This document shows, one piece after another, positions 35,801-50,800 of a stretch of DNA of 64,000 nucleotides (position 1 is its first letter; every line of letters starts with the position of its first letter). The stretch is from Lutraria lutraria (Eukaryota > Mollusca > Bivalvia > Venerida > Mactridae): contig OZ026835.1 in the NCBI GenBank assembly GCA_964023205.1, forward strand, positions 2,001,053 to 2,065,052. The letters are read 5' to 3'. Under the pieces are notes generated by a model that worked only from the letters and a program-made list of their open reading frames with translations, had not been told where the DNA came from and ran no database searches. The translations under genes and the position numbers were made by a program.

Positions 35801-38800
35801 AAGTATTGTATGATAAAATGGTATGTATTTATATATGTCTATTTATAGCTATGCTGACGACAAGTTGACCTTGACCTACAAAGGTGGCGCCAAGTGTGAT
35901 CAAAACCTTTTCCAACGACAGACAATTATCAACTTTGTCTGCAGTCAAGATGCAGGTAACTTTTATTTCCTATGTTTTGTTTTATGTTTTGTCTGATAAT
36001 CTGCCTTTAGGTTTATTGTACAGTAGGAATGAGTATTGCGGGAAATTTTGTATCGCGATATATTTGATACGCAACACTGTATTGCAATACATAATTGCGA
36101 TATACTGTATACGTCTTTATTTCTACGGGTGTAAATTTTGGCGTTATTAAGATGTTCATGAATTGGTGGGTTTTATATTTGGCGGTTTCATATCCAACTG
36201 CCAAAATAAAACCATGTCCTGTCTTCTTAAGCGCCAAAATTAAAACACTTGTCTTAAGAAAATATGTTTCCACCATTTTCAATTTCAAGGGAAGTAACTA
36301 GATCATTTTTCTAAATAACTTCATAACTTCTATCGTATTGGGTGAGGAATGTATTAACTGTATGAATAAGATACCTGAAGACCTACTTGGGATACAACAG
36401 GAGTTAACACAATGGCTAAATGTGATTATTTGTTTCGATAATATATCTTAAATTGACACATATTGTTTTCATATCGGGTTTAATTTAGTCTGTCCATACG
36501 TTTCGACGATGTATGTTTTATAAGGTGTGACAAGCTTTATTGTTTGCATCGTTTACATTTTACCTTGTTTCAATTGAGATTTACCCTAAGGCATTGAGCG
36601 TTATGCATTAAATTGTACTTTAACGGATAAAAGTAAACAAGTAATAATACATGCACAAACATACTAAACAAACTATTAGTTACTTGAAAAAGAGTTGGTA
36701 ACACCTTTCGATAACAAAAGTTACATTAATTTTCTTTGACAAAATAATTGGCAGAGTTTATTGTTGACGTGGTCTGGATTTGGCGTTTCTGATGCTGACC
36801 GCCAAAATTGCCAAAATAAAACGGGCACCAATATTAAGACATATACAGTATTGGAAGTTTAAACCTCTTGATTTATTAAGTATTCAAGCTTGGATTTTAA
36901 TGAAAATATGTACATGGAATTTCATTAATCATTGGCATGATGATATCTTTATTTAAGCTATCACAAAGAAACTGATGACAATATCAGTGACTAGAATGGA
37001 ACCTCATGCTGTATAGTATACAACAATTATACATATAAAACTCTCCTTGAGCAAGGCAAAACAAGTTACACAAACAAAATATTTTTAACTGTTTTCCGGT
37101 CAAGTTAGGCTACATCTGATACAAAACAAGTTGAAATTTCTCAATGCTGCACACAAGTGTTAATATTATAGAAATAGTATTGCTTGATTGCCATTATTTA
37201 TTCGATAGTTACCTTGGATACTATAATTTATTTTACAATATTTTTTTTTTAAATTGTAAGAGTGGTTGTCCTTGTTGGAAAATATAAAGTATAAATGTCT
37301 ATAGATATTTAATGGTGACCTATATTGTACTTTATCAAATTATATTGGTATTGTGTAATTGCATCTTTTTACCATGAGTGTTCATTGAAATGGATATTCT
37401 TTTGTCTTTAAATCTTTGAAAAAATGGCCTACTCACTTTGACTTCAATGCACATTTATACAGAAAAATAACTCAAAGGGATCAGTCTTCACGCTAACCCA
37501 CTAGACCATAGTAAATTTCTATTCAGGCTAGTGAATTTTCCCAAAATTGTATATTCAGGCTAGTGGTAAATTGTTAATTTTTGATAGTCCAGTAATAGTT
37601 CGGGCTAGTGCTTTAAAAAAATTAGTTGGAACACTGAGGGATGCCATTTCTTCGAAAAATCTCATGGAAAATCATTTTCTATCGTGGACACCTATAAAAA
37701 ATAAAAACATTTACAAAATCTGTCCACACTATTTTGAGAAAATAATTTTGGGAGTTTAGACGCTAAATTAGTAATCATTAAATCAGATTTTGCTTAAGTT
37801 TGACTTTTTCATTGACAACAGTTTGTTATTCAATTACAATGCAACCTCTACAAAGCAGCACCCTTTGGGAGAAACAAAATCAAGTTGTTGTTGAGAGGTT
37901 GTTGCTCTAGAGAGGTTAAATTAATGATTAAATCATGCAGTGGGAAAAATCATGCTGTAGTTTTAGGATGGTTGTTGCTCAAGCAAGAACCGCTCTGGAG
38001 ATGTTGCACTGTCGTTGTATTTAACCTTACTAACTGCATTATATAAAATCTTGACATTTGCTGGATGGTAAATGCTAGTTTTAAAATATTTGGTTTTAAT
38101 TTATGTTAATTGTTACCTCACAGGAATTGGTCACCCAGAGTATGAAAGGGAGAGTGACTGTGTTTATTTTTTTAACTGGAAGACGAGGTACGCATGTCTT
38201 GATCATCCCAAAGATGAGTCATGTCGAGTGAATTACGAAGGTCGGAGATATGACATGTCATCTCTGGTTAGAAATGGTGAGTAATACTTGGCAAAACATT
38301 TTTTCACTTGCATTGAAATTTGCATTCATAGACAGGATCATTTGGCAACTGTCCAGCTTTATTAAATGGTGGAGGAAGATAGTAAGGCTGGCATAATATA
38401 CTTAGTTATAATCACCAACCTTCTGTAAGCTAACTGGACAGCTTCCTCACTTGTGAATTTTACCTGGGTTAGTACTCACCACAATGAGATGCTAGTGATC
38501 ACTAGTCAGAGAACACAAAGGCCCAAAATTAGCAATTAAAATAATGTGTCTTTCTATACAAGGCTTGACACTAACTTATTTTCCATGGTGGCCACAAGGA
38601 CCACCAACTTTTGAAACCTGCTGGTCCAACAGAATTTTTGGTGGTCCTTCCACCTATTAATATGTTATTCTGTTTATTTACTGTAAAAAATTCATACTCA
38701 GTGGTCTGTCAGACCATTCAAATTCCATGAGTTAACTTAATGGTCCACAAAAAACACTGGTCTCGGACCAGTGGACCGGTGTTAGTGTCGAGCCCTGCTA

Positions 38801-41800
38801 TATATCAGGGTTTTCATTTCACATCAAAAGTTGAGGGTCAATTATGACCTTTGGCTGTTAATGATTTTAACGAGTTAGCAAAATTTCCTTCTGTTGTAAT
38901 CACAAATTTAACCATTTGGTGCAAATTCTCAAATATCAGAATCCTTATTTTACTAATTTTTAGGATCAAAATACCATTTAAGGGTCAAATGAAAGCCCTG
39001 ATATCAGATATGTGCTTAATAATGTTTTATGAATATGAGAAGATAAGGATTAGAAAACTCCATAATCTTGTTTTATCAGATAATAACTGGATGGCTTTAC
39101 ATGAAAATAATGATAAATATGGAACTGGACAGTATTACATCAATGTTTGTCACAATGTTCTACAAACTGAAGGCGCAGCAGGATGTGACCCTGGGGCAGC
39201 AATATGTTACCGTGGTAATTATCTTCATTTTTCATATAAGTTAAATTGATACATTCATTTGTGTTGTGGAAAGCTGTTATTTCCAGGTTTATCTATAGAG
39301 GATAAGGTAGGGTCTGCTTCATAGTCATTGCCTAGTCAATGTGTTAGGGGCCCATTTTATGTAATGGTTCAGTGTCATAATGTTCTTATTCATGATTTCA
39401 TCATGGTATTAAATACTGGTAATCATTATAAAGGAAACATGTGTCTTATCTATAGACATAGTGTTTGAATATTGCCCATGTGCTTACCACAAAATATCAG
39501 ATTTTTTATAGGGTTTTGTAATACAGATGAAACTCATTATATCGAAATCGCTTATATCGAAATCCCGCTTATATCGAAGTAAAGATAAAGTCCCGATTTT
39601 TATCCTTCTTATTACATATTAAAAAAACGCACGTATATCGAATTTGTGGTTCTCGATATTTTTATATATCAAAGTAGATTTTCGGTCCGAACCAAATATT
39701 TTCAACTATAAAATGACCATCTATGTCGAACCAATTATGTCGCCAACTTACAAAAGAAATGTTCGCACCTTTTCCGCAAACAAACACACTTTAAAATCAA
39801 TATTTAATTATTGACAGCTGTATAAACATGTTAGTGTCCATTCCCACGATTATAAAACTGATACAAACTTTTCGTTGATGAAACAAATTATTATTAATCA
39901 TTTAAAACTTATGCATATTTGAAATGTATATATAGCAAAATAAATATATCGAAAGTACCCATATAAGAACCGGTATAAATGCCGTATTCTTATAACCTGT
40001 TACAATCCCGTACACTAAATAACACGATTTCATTTTTAATATGACACACTGACTTTAGCTCACGAGTATCGAAATTCCTATATCGAACTTCGATATAACG
40101 AGTTTTGACTGTATTATTTTTTATTTTTTTTTGCCCAGTTTAAAGTATTGATGATTTTTTTATAGCAAAAGCACAGACTACGTTAAACTTGGGAAGGTAT
40201 GAAACAGCACCAACTTTTAACAAGGAGAACAATAGTACTCAGATAAAATACATTAATGGTGATATCTGTAAGGGTACAACAAGGATTACATCTACCATAA
40301 CATTCTACTGTAAACCAGGTTTGTTTGTAGTAAATCAAATTATTTCATTGTTTTAATGTGGCTGTGTGTATGATGTGAACTGAAGTAGATGTCATGTAAT
40401 GTTTAAGTTTTAAACACAGGGGTTAAAGTTGTCTGGTTTTTGTCAGAAATTCCTCTTTTTTTCACAGGTCTTGGTCATACTGGTTTTTATTAGCATGTCT
40501 GTTTTTAAAGAAAAAGTTGAGCTATTGTGATCACTGCATTGTCAGCTTCGTCAGTGTCTGTGTGAAAACTTTAATGTAGCTAATAACTCAGAAACTATAA
40601 GAGTTAGCAACATGAAACTTCAAAAGTGGATAGGTGTCACTGAGGTGGTGTACAGACGAGCGTTAGCACCTTATGTGACTCTCTTGTTGTTTCTTATTGT
40701 TTCTGCTGATCTGAGGTGTAAAGATTTCTGGTGTTTAGAAATTTTCAACTTTTCACCCATGTGAGCATGATAATGATGGACAGCTTTTTTGACAGGATGT
40801 ATTGTGGGAAATGCTGTCTGCTGCTGGGTGGACATAATTCAGAATATTAATGTTTTGAATTTCATTTAAATCTCAAAGGAAAAATATTACTTATATATTA
40901 GTCAGAATCACGTTATTTGAATTGTATATTCTATGTAAATGCTCATATTTTATGGTGTTTTTATCTTGTCTTGTAGGAGAATCCGAGAGAGCTCCATTTC
41001 TGGTCGATAGATCGGACGATGGATGCTTCTATGAGTTTGAATGGTATACATCGGCAGCATGTGTACTTGGACATTATAAAGGAACTAATTGTCAGATTCA
41101 GGCTGATGGTAAATTATTTCTTCTTGATTAACCTTTTTAGCTAATGTGATCGCATGATGTCTGTCATCTGTGCATGCGTCCATCAACAATTGCATTAAAC
41201 AACATCTCCTTCTTAAGCAGTTTTAAACTTTACAGGGATGTTCCCTGCATGAAACTCTTAGGAATTTGTTAGAAAAATTGATTCCATGGCAACCAATCTG
41301 AAAATCTTAAAAAGTTCTTCTTATCCTAAATCACAATGCCTAAAAATTTGGTGTGTATCATTGCCCAGTTAAATCAAGAGAAATGTTTGTATACCACGTT
41401 TGTCATTAGATTTGAAAACCCTGTCCCAAGTTTCACAAAAAAACTTAGGTTTATGCTCAAACTCAAGTTACAGATACTTAGCTTTGGGGCATCTGTGTCA
41501 AGGTTACTTTGGATAAATATAGGGAAATGGTTTCTGCTCAGTAACATGTTGAAAACCTTGTTTCATCATTTCTGAAACATATTCTGTTTTAAATCGTAAA
41601 TTTTAAGCACCCATGATAAAGATATGAGGTAATCTTAAAAAATTTGTTGGCAGGTTGAGACTGACTCAGAAAGAATGGCGCGATCTGAAAATCTTTTTAG
41701 AGATTTTGATAAAGATATTTAATCTCTCATTTTCAATGCAAACATATGATTTAAAAAAACACCTACCTACCAGCTATGAAATGTTTGGGATGCATAACCT

Positions 41801-44800
41801 CAAAGCAACATTTTTTTGATGACCTTATTCAGTTATTTTATTACAGGTATTAGTTTTGACTTGACACCATTAAAGAAGGCTGCAGGGGAGAGCTACAAGG
41901 TGGACTCTGTAGCTGACCCTGAACATGATTATTTTATAAACGTGTGTGGTCCAGTGACTAATACTAGGTGTGATGACTCCGACATCAAACAAGTTGGAAT
42001 TTGTCAGCAACCTGTTAATACCAATGGGTAAGTTTTCTTGAATGCTTTTCAAATAATTAATATACTGATTTTGCCAAAAATCTAATTTAAGTCTGTTTAC
42101 TTGGCACCTGTCAGTTAAACTGTCAACTTAATTTCAAATATTTATCATTAATTAATGATTAATTTATCTTATTATCTATACTGTCTCTTTATGGATGACT
42201 TTTGTCGAGCCCGCCTGCGGTGAGCTCGACTTAGTCGCCACAATGGCGGTTGCGTGTCTGTAGGTCAGTTAGTTAGTTAGTTAGTGAGTGAGTGAGTGAG
42301 TGAGTGAGTGAGTGAGTCCGTCCGGATCCTTGTCCGGGCTGTATCTCCCTTATGCATTGACACTTTTTAAAATAACTTGGCATAATTGTTAAACACCATG
42401 AGACAGTGTGCAGTGCGCAAAATCCAGGTCTCTAGCTCAAAGGTCAAGGTCACACATAGAGGTCAAACGTCAAAAATGAGCATTATAGACCTTGTCTGGG
42501 CTGTATCTCCCTTATTCATAGAAACTTTTTAAGATAACTTGGCATTATTGTTAAACACCATGAGACGGTGTGCAGTGCGCAAAATCCAGATCTCTAGCTC
42601 AAAGGTCAAGGTCACACTTAGAGGTCAAACATCAAAAATGAGCATTATAGACCTTGTCCGGGCTGTATCTCCCTTATGCATAGAAACTTTTTAAGATAAC
42701 TTGGCATAATTGTTAAACACCATGCGGCGGTGTGCAGTGCACAAGATCCAGGTCTCTAGCTTAAAGGTCAAGGTCACACTTAGAGGTCAAACGTAAAAAA
42801 TGAGCATTATACACCTTGTCCGGGCTGTATCTCCCTTATGCATTGAAACTTTTTAAGATAACTTGGCATAACTGTAAAACACCATGAGGCGGTGTGCAGT
42901 GCGTAAGATCAAGGTCTCTAGCTCAAAGGTCAAGGTCACACTTAGAGGTCAAAGAGGTCTGTCTCCCTTATGCATTGAATTATTTAAAAATGACTTGCCA
43001 ATATACAATGCGACCATGTGTCTTGGGCTACACCCATATTTTTAAAGGTCAAGATTACACATTCGGTCAAATATATTTTCCTTGTCTGGGCTGTAACTTC
43101 TGTTTGCATTCAAGGATTTTTAAATAAATTGGTATTAAAGTTTACTTCAATGAAATGATGTGTCATGAATTTCACCCATACTTGTAGTTCAAAGGTCAAG
43201 ATCACAAGCTGGCTAAACAGGGGCTCGACATGTTGCCCTTGGGCTTCTAGTTGTGCTTCTTTGTTTAATTGTTTGATGCATTTGAACTACTAACACTGAA
43301 ATGCTTGGTGTATCAAATTTTCTCACATTAATGAAGGGGCATATTGTTTTTGGTCTCTCTGTTTGTCTGTCTGTTTGTACCAAACTTTAACCTTGCCTAT
43401 AAAATCAAATCGCTTGCACCTTCATTCATCAAAATTCATATATAGGTTCCTCATGACAACCTCTACAGGACCTGGGCATTTTCAGGTCAGTAGGTCAATG
43501 GTCAAGGTCACGGGTCATGGTTTTAAAAAAATTCGTACATTTCTTTTAGGATACTACTCCTACATTTTTCATGGGAACTTTCACAGACTTGTTGTTACCA
43601 AGAACCCCCGCACATATATTCTAGGTTTTGTGATTCTATCATTTTTGACGGAACTATGGCCCTTTGTTTATTTTGTGCATTTTCAAGTTAAAGGGCATCC
43701 GGAGGGGCATTGTGTTGTTGGAACACATCTTGTTCCAAAATTAAAGTAGACCATAAGTTTGATAGGTTCTTGTCTAATTGTTTCTAAATCCAATATATTT
43801 AATAATTTTTTTTCATATATGTGTAGAAAAGGTCTTAGGATTAAAATGTACCAAGGAATTCAAAATGCTATGAAAAAAATTCTAAATTAAGTGTTACTGA
43901 TAATCATTTTATTTGTTAGATTAATTATATATTTTGCTAATTTTTATAACAGATAGTGTACACCTTCATAGATACAACAGATCACGATTTTAGAGAATAC
44001 CTGGAGACCAGGAAAGATAAAATTGCTTACTTTTATCTGTATTTTGATTTAATCAAATACATTGAGAAAGGAAAGACATGGTGGTGAAATATAATATCAT
44101 ACTTCTGAGTCTTCAGTTTATCTGATATTTAGGATTGTCTTAATAAACCAGTCTATCATCATGTTATATTGAATATTGCTCTGCTTTTTCAGTGATGCTT
44201 ATGTTACTGGTCAGTGGTCGTCTGAGCTGAACTATTACGATGGTATGATTAATCTGACCTACATTGGTGGTACACCATACCACGATGACGCACATACACC
44301 AAGAAGATCGGAAATCGCCTTCCTCTGTGACCTTGATGCAGGAATCGGAACACCGAAATATTTGTCAGAGGTTAAATCTGAGAAATATTATGCTTTTGAA
44401 TGGAGAACATCATACGCTTGTCCACATACGCCTGTACAGTGTTCAACCGTTGATGCATTGACTGAACAGGAGTACGATCTGTCTAGGTAAGGCGGAAATA
44501 TATAAATTAATGCCTAGTATCTGCTTTCCTAAATATATACTCACTGTATAAGTGGTTATGTTGACATCATGAGAGTGTTTGCATTATTCTTGAATGTGCT
44601 ATTTACTTGAACATTTCTGGGAGAGAAAATTTCTGACAACACAAACAATGTCCATATCTGTATCATTGTTAGTCCTTGTCAGAAAATTGTTAAGTGAATC
44701 TATATGAATGCATAGAACAGATTTGCAAACATTTCAACATGGGATAGTTTAATAATAAATGAAAATGTATACTTTAGCAATAAATGAATTGACCAGTTCT

Positions 44801-47800
44801 GAAAAAAAAAATTTGGTTGGCAGAAAATATGGTTAGCAAGGAACAGAATTGTATCGGACAGATTAGTGGAATCTTTCACTGAGCATTGTGCTTTCATTAT
44901 TTATGCCTTTCTTTTTGCTTCATGACCTGCCTCCTTGGTTGAGTGGTTAAGGTTGCTGACTTCATATCACTGTAACCTCTCACTGATACTTATAGTAGAG
45001 GCTCGTGGGTTCGAGCCCGGCTACCGTCCATGTCTCTTTTTACAGAGGCAGTTTTTAGTTTTTACAGAGGATGGGAGTCTAGTACTGGTTCTTCCCAGGA
45101 ACGATGGTTAGGTGAACTGTCTGCCTCATATGTATCTGACTGTTGAAAAGGGGCGTAAAACTCGAAATAAACAAATCCTTCTTGCTTCAATTGAACCAAT
45201 GTTAAGATTTAAAACGCATATTAGGTACCAAGAAATACATTATAACAGTACTGGTACTCTACTGTATGTCTCTTGACTTTTAGTTTGACTAGAGGACCTT
45301 CACAAGATAACTGGTCAATCACTGGGGCAGATAATACAAAGTATTATATCAATGTATGCCAGCCATTGAACAGGGTACCAGGCAGTTTATGTGACCCTTT
45401 TGCTGCCATTTGTAGGACAAAAATCGTTGATAACAAGGTAAGGTATTTACTTTATGTGTCCAACAGAGAGGACCACAATGAAAATAAGAACTTATTTTTC
45501 TATCATAGATTAATTTGTACATTTCAATTTCTTTGGGGTTTTATGTCGTACCAACAACTGAGATGATTTGGTGAATTCAAGTTTTAACCATGGAGAGACA
45601 TCCCAGGCATAACTGTGGGTAGAACCAGCAAACTTCTGTAAGCTAGATGGACAACTTCCTCACATAATATCTGCTCCCTGGTAAGATATCAACTCATAGT
45701 GGGGAAGGGCAAGTGGATACTAAAGATAAATTATAACCACTCCAGCACACAGGTCCCACAGAGCATTTTGAGATTTCATTTTTAATCACCGTATAAACTG
45801 TAACCATTTAAACATGCAGAACCCTTAAGTATTTGCATATTTCAGGTTTTATTCTAGCATGTACTTGATTATATTATTATGTTATCAGTGTAGGAATTTA
45901 TCTTGTGTTTTATGATTTTAGGAACAAGAGGATGTTAGAAACATGGGTCATATTGATTCTAAACTTGAAGTAGAATCAGAAAATAGATTAAGACTGGTGT
46001 ATAAAGGTGGAAGTTGTAATAATGGTACAGCAGTGGTGCCTTACATGATTAATATACAGTTCCTGTGTCGTTTAGATGCTTTGGTATGTTGACAATTTCT
46101 TGTTCAGTTTTGTACATTTGGATGAAGGGATGATGGATGGTCTAGTGGTAATGCGCTGAGCTACTGAACTACAGAATTTTCAGGGATGCTTTTTATTGTT
46201 CCAATCCCAACTACCAAGTACTGTCTTAAGAAAATAACAGGAAATGGGCGGTGCTTGTATCTGTGCTTTAAATCAGGCCTGATAAAAAACCTGGAAATAA
46301 GATTAGGGGTACAAATGTTCGGTTCTCCTGTATCTTCTCTTCCCTCTCTCTTCAGTGGCCCAGAATTGAACTAAGCTGTCAAATGGATCAAAAAGCAACA
46401 GATAAATAATTAACATTTAAATAATTCTTAATGTTACTTTTTAACAAAACCTTGACCCATGAGGCTCATGTAGATCAATATGTTCAAGGGCAGTGTATAC
46501 TAAAATTATGAACCTTCATTCAGCCAACAATGAAGAAATAGATAGACCTTGTCTGCTGTCTAAATTTTACACTTCTATTCCAATCATCAAGCAGATATTT
46601 GTGACATGTGTATTACCTGACAGTTTTGCACTCCTGTTTTCCGATTAGATAATCTGTATGTTATTCCAGGCGTCTAGACCAAGTGCTCCCCTTGTAGATG
46701 GCCCCTGTGAGTACACCATACTTTGGGATACAGCTGCAGCTTGTCCTGTGAGGAAAGATGAAGACAAAGAAAACTGTACAGCCCAAGATCCTAATAACAA
46801 TTATATATACAACTTGAATCCACTTACACGTGCTCCGTCTGATCCCTATATCGTGAAAGCTGGTAACGAACAATTTAAGGTAAGAGATCTTGTTACTTAA
46901 GCACTTTGGCAATAAAGCCAAATAAACAAATGTTTATTTCTTGTTACCTGATCTACCCTGATTTTTCCCAGGGACCCTAGACTTTTTATTCGGCCGAGGA
47001 ATGGTACTTCCACTTTAATTTACCTTTCCACGCACTTCCAAGAGCGAATAAGAGCTTCAACTTATCCTATCTCTAATGTTTGAGCATGTCACTAGAAACG
47101 AACAATGTTTAAGGCCAAAGGTATTGTGATTGTAGATTAGAGGCAGGCATTATGTGATTCTGTAAGAACTGAACTCTATCTGAAAAATACATGTACCAAT
47201 ATTGTATATAGCCATACAATTAAAAAACAATTAAAAACAAATCAAGTTACACAATATAGGCCATAAGGCTATAAGAATTTCTCAGAATCTTAATCTCAAT
47301 TTCATGTATGAATATTATTAATTTTATAGAATTTGAAACGAGCTTAAACAGTCTATTTTTTCATCATTTCTTTTCTCCTAAAAACTGATATATTTAATTT
47401 ATTCATATGAAAACATCATATATTTGCAATAAGTAATATATAAAAATGTTTAATGTGCATGATAATTCTTTTCAAACATGTATGTTAAAAATATGTAACA
47501 ATATATAATAATATTCATGAAGACCATTTATTATAACTAGTTATTATTGTTATTGATAATATACATCTGTTGGTTTGATTTTGTTTGTTTGAGTTTTATG
47601 CCACTTTCAACAGTCAAGAGTCATATGAGGCAGACAGTTCACCCAAACTATCGTTCCTAGGAAGTACCAGTACTGGACTTCCATTTTCCGTAAGCAACTG
47701 CCTAATTTCTCACATGAAGAGACATGGTCGGTAATGGGGCTTTAACCCACTCAACCACGGAGGTGGTTCGATTATATACATCCATATTGATAAACAGATG

Positions 47801-50800
47801 TACTGTATGAGTATCTTCATATTTCAGATAAATATATGTGGTACTGTAAATGATTGTCCTCATGTTTATGGAGACACGGTTCCATCAGTCTGTGAAGTGT
47901 TTTCCAATGGTACCAAGATTGGCCTGACTGCTGAAGGATCTAATCTAGACTTCAGTACGGATACTGGAATGTCCCTTTCTATGTATGGGAATAGACTAGG
48001 AAGTGGTAATGATTTTAGATACTTCTTTCATTTTCTTCATGGCCCAATTATTTTGGGGGAGATATAGATTTGTCCTTGTTTGTCTGTCCATCACGCTGTC
48101 CATATGTAAATCAGTTTCATGTGATCATGCAAAAACTGGCATATTTTGGACTTGTGTCGCATGTAACTCCAAAAGTACAACTGCTAGAGTCTTGAAACAT
48201 TTTAAGAATAGTTGTCAGCATGTGAACTCATTTCTACTAATATTTTATGCAGTTTTGACCATGACTGTCTGTAAAATGATTCTTTTTCATACTGTTGTAT
48301 TTCTTGACAAGATGAATATTTTTTATCATTACAGGGCAGATTGTGACTGTCAAAATCATCTTCCTCTGTGCGAAGGATAAAGAGTTTGGTGAACTTGTTT
48401 TTATTCATCAAGAAGGCAGTGTTTACATCTTCAACTTTCTAACATCATTGGCCTGTTTGCCACTTGCTACAGATTGTGTGATACAGGATGAGATTGGGAA
48501 CCAGTATGATTTATCCTCCCTTTCTAAGGATACATACTGGAGTACCACAGACTCTAAAGATGGGGCAACTACTTACTATATCAATGTATGCAGGCCAGTG
48601 AATAATGCACCTAATGTGAAATGCCCTCGTAAGTTTACATATATCTATTTCCGAGACTTTGGTGGGAACTAAGGCATAGATGAAAAATATTATATGTTTG
48701 CCCTAATGCTACACATGGTTGAAATTTTGAGTAAGTAGGTAGGGATATTGTTTTAGAAACAATTTTTTTATTCAGCACAACAGGTGCTAGTCGGACACAG
48801 AAAACATAGAGTTTAAAACAAGGTCTCCAAGACAATATGTGGATTAAAAATATCCATTAGGGGTCCTTATACTGAAGAACAATTCTCTAGAAGTTAGGTA
48901 AATAGTAATTGGGCCCTGGTCATTTTACCAGGTCAGTTGCGTCGGGTGAACATTCATATTTTTATACCCCCGCAAACAAAGTTTGAGAGGGGGTATACTG
49001 TATACGTCTTAATATTGGCGGTCAGCATTGGAACCGCCAAATCTAGACCGCGCCAATATAAAACCACGCCAATAATGAACACCGCCAATTTTTTTGTCAA
49101 AGAAAATTATTGAAACTTTTGTTATCAAAAGGTGTAACTAACACTTATTCACGTAACTCTTTATTTGTTTAGTATGTTTGTACATGTATTATTACTTGTT
49201 TACTCTCATCAGTTAAAGTACATGCATTACGTTTATTGCCTTAAGGTAAATCTTAATTGAAACAATGAAAAATCTAAACGATTCGAACAATACAGCTTAT
49301 TTATCATTCGATGTAAAACTTATATCGTCGGTACAGACTAAATTAAACCCGATATAATAACAACATGTGTCAATTTAAGATAAATTATCGAAACAAATAA
49401 TCACTTTTGGCCATTGTATTAACCAAGTAATACAGTACAATACAATAACAACACTTTGGATTTCATGTAACTTATTCTTGCTGTTAATACATTTCACTTG
49501 ATACGATAGTATTTAGTAAAATAGTCTATTTTATAGTGTTTTAATTATGGCGCTTAAGAAGACAGGGCATGGTTTTATTTTGGCGGTTGGATATGAAACC
49601 GCCAAATATAGAACCCGCCAATTTATGAACATCTTAAAAACGCCAAATTTTGCACCCGCAGAATGAAAGACATATACAGTATATGAGTCACTCGTTCCGT
49701 CGTTGGTTGGTCGGTTGGTCGGTCGGTTGGTCCGTCCGTCCGCATAAAAGTTTATGGAGCGAACTACTTCCACATTCTTTAAGCGATTGCAATGAAACTT
49801 GAAATATGTTATCAACATCAAGTGTAGATGTGCAAGACACAACTTAATTTTCATGCCCAGCGATTCACTAATTGCAGAGTTATGTCCCCTTGAACTTAGC
49901 CGTATAGTGTACTATTGCATTCTTAGTGTCAAAACGGCGGCGGAGGTATTAGTCACCTCTGTGACAGCTCTATTTTCACTTGTTGTGTCGCCTGCAGGGA
50001 TTTTTGGGGGCGATTTTATTGCTGAAATTCGGTCATATTCCCAATGGAAAATAGTATCTTTTTTTCCCAATTCACAGAGAAAAATTCCCAATAAAAAAAA
50101 AAGATTTTTTTTTAAATTTTTTTATTTTTTTTATAAGTTCATTGACATCACTATTGGTAGTAAATACCTTATACTGCTACTGTTCTATCAGAGAATAAGT
50201 AGAATTAGTTGAACATTGCAAAAATTGTTGTTATATATTTTTTCCCAATTTTGATTAAAACACCGCGAAAATTCCCAATCCCAAGGGTATGGGTCATAAT
50301 CCCAAAATAACGAGAAAAAACCCTACGTCTGATTAGGCGACATATAGGGATTACTTTGTTGGCAGTAACGTCGTCTGCAGTGGTGGCAGGTTTCCCTTTT
50401 GCTTGTCCGGAACAAGTTTGTCACCTTAGTTCAAATGACTTCAAACTTGGTGTGCATGTTTCTTGCAATGATCCATAGTGCATTGCACAACAACCATAAT
50501 TCTACCTTGTGCAGCTTTTGAATTATTCCCCTTTGCTTGAATGTTTAATAATAGAGGATTTCTTGTCCGCAACATAACCATAAGTTCGAATGACTTCAAA
50601 CTTGGTGTGAACGTTTCTTGCCATGATCCAAAGTGCAGTGCAAAAGAACAGTAACTCTACCTTGTGCAGTTTTTGAAATACTCCCCCTTTGATCGATTTT
50701 GAGGATTTCTTGTCCGGAATATAACTTTGTCACCATAAGTTGGAATAAAGCAGACAATTACTTAATAATTTCTTTTAATTGTTTTTGAAACTTTCAGACA

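Noticed and set aside
44925..45015. Possible tRNA gene from the perfect B box
   Set aside because: The head is attached to a SINE body found at three other places, and stem pairing is poor.
49799..50212. 137-codon plus-strand open frame
   Set aside because: Falls across the right end of a dispersed repeat and an A/T-rich tract; composition is low-complexity and no domain is seen.
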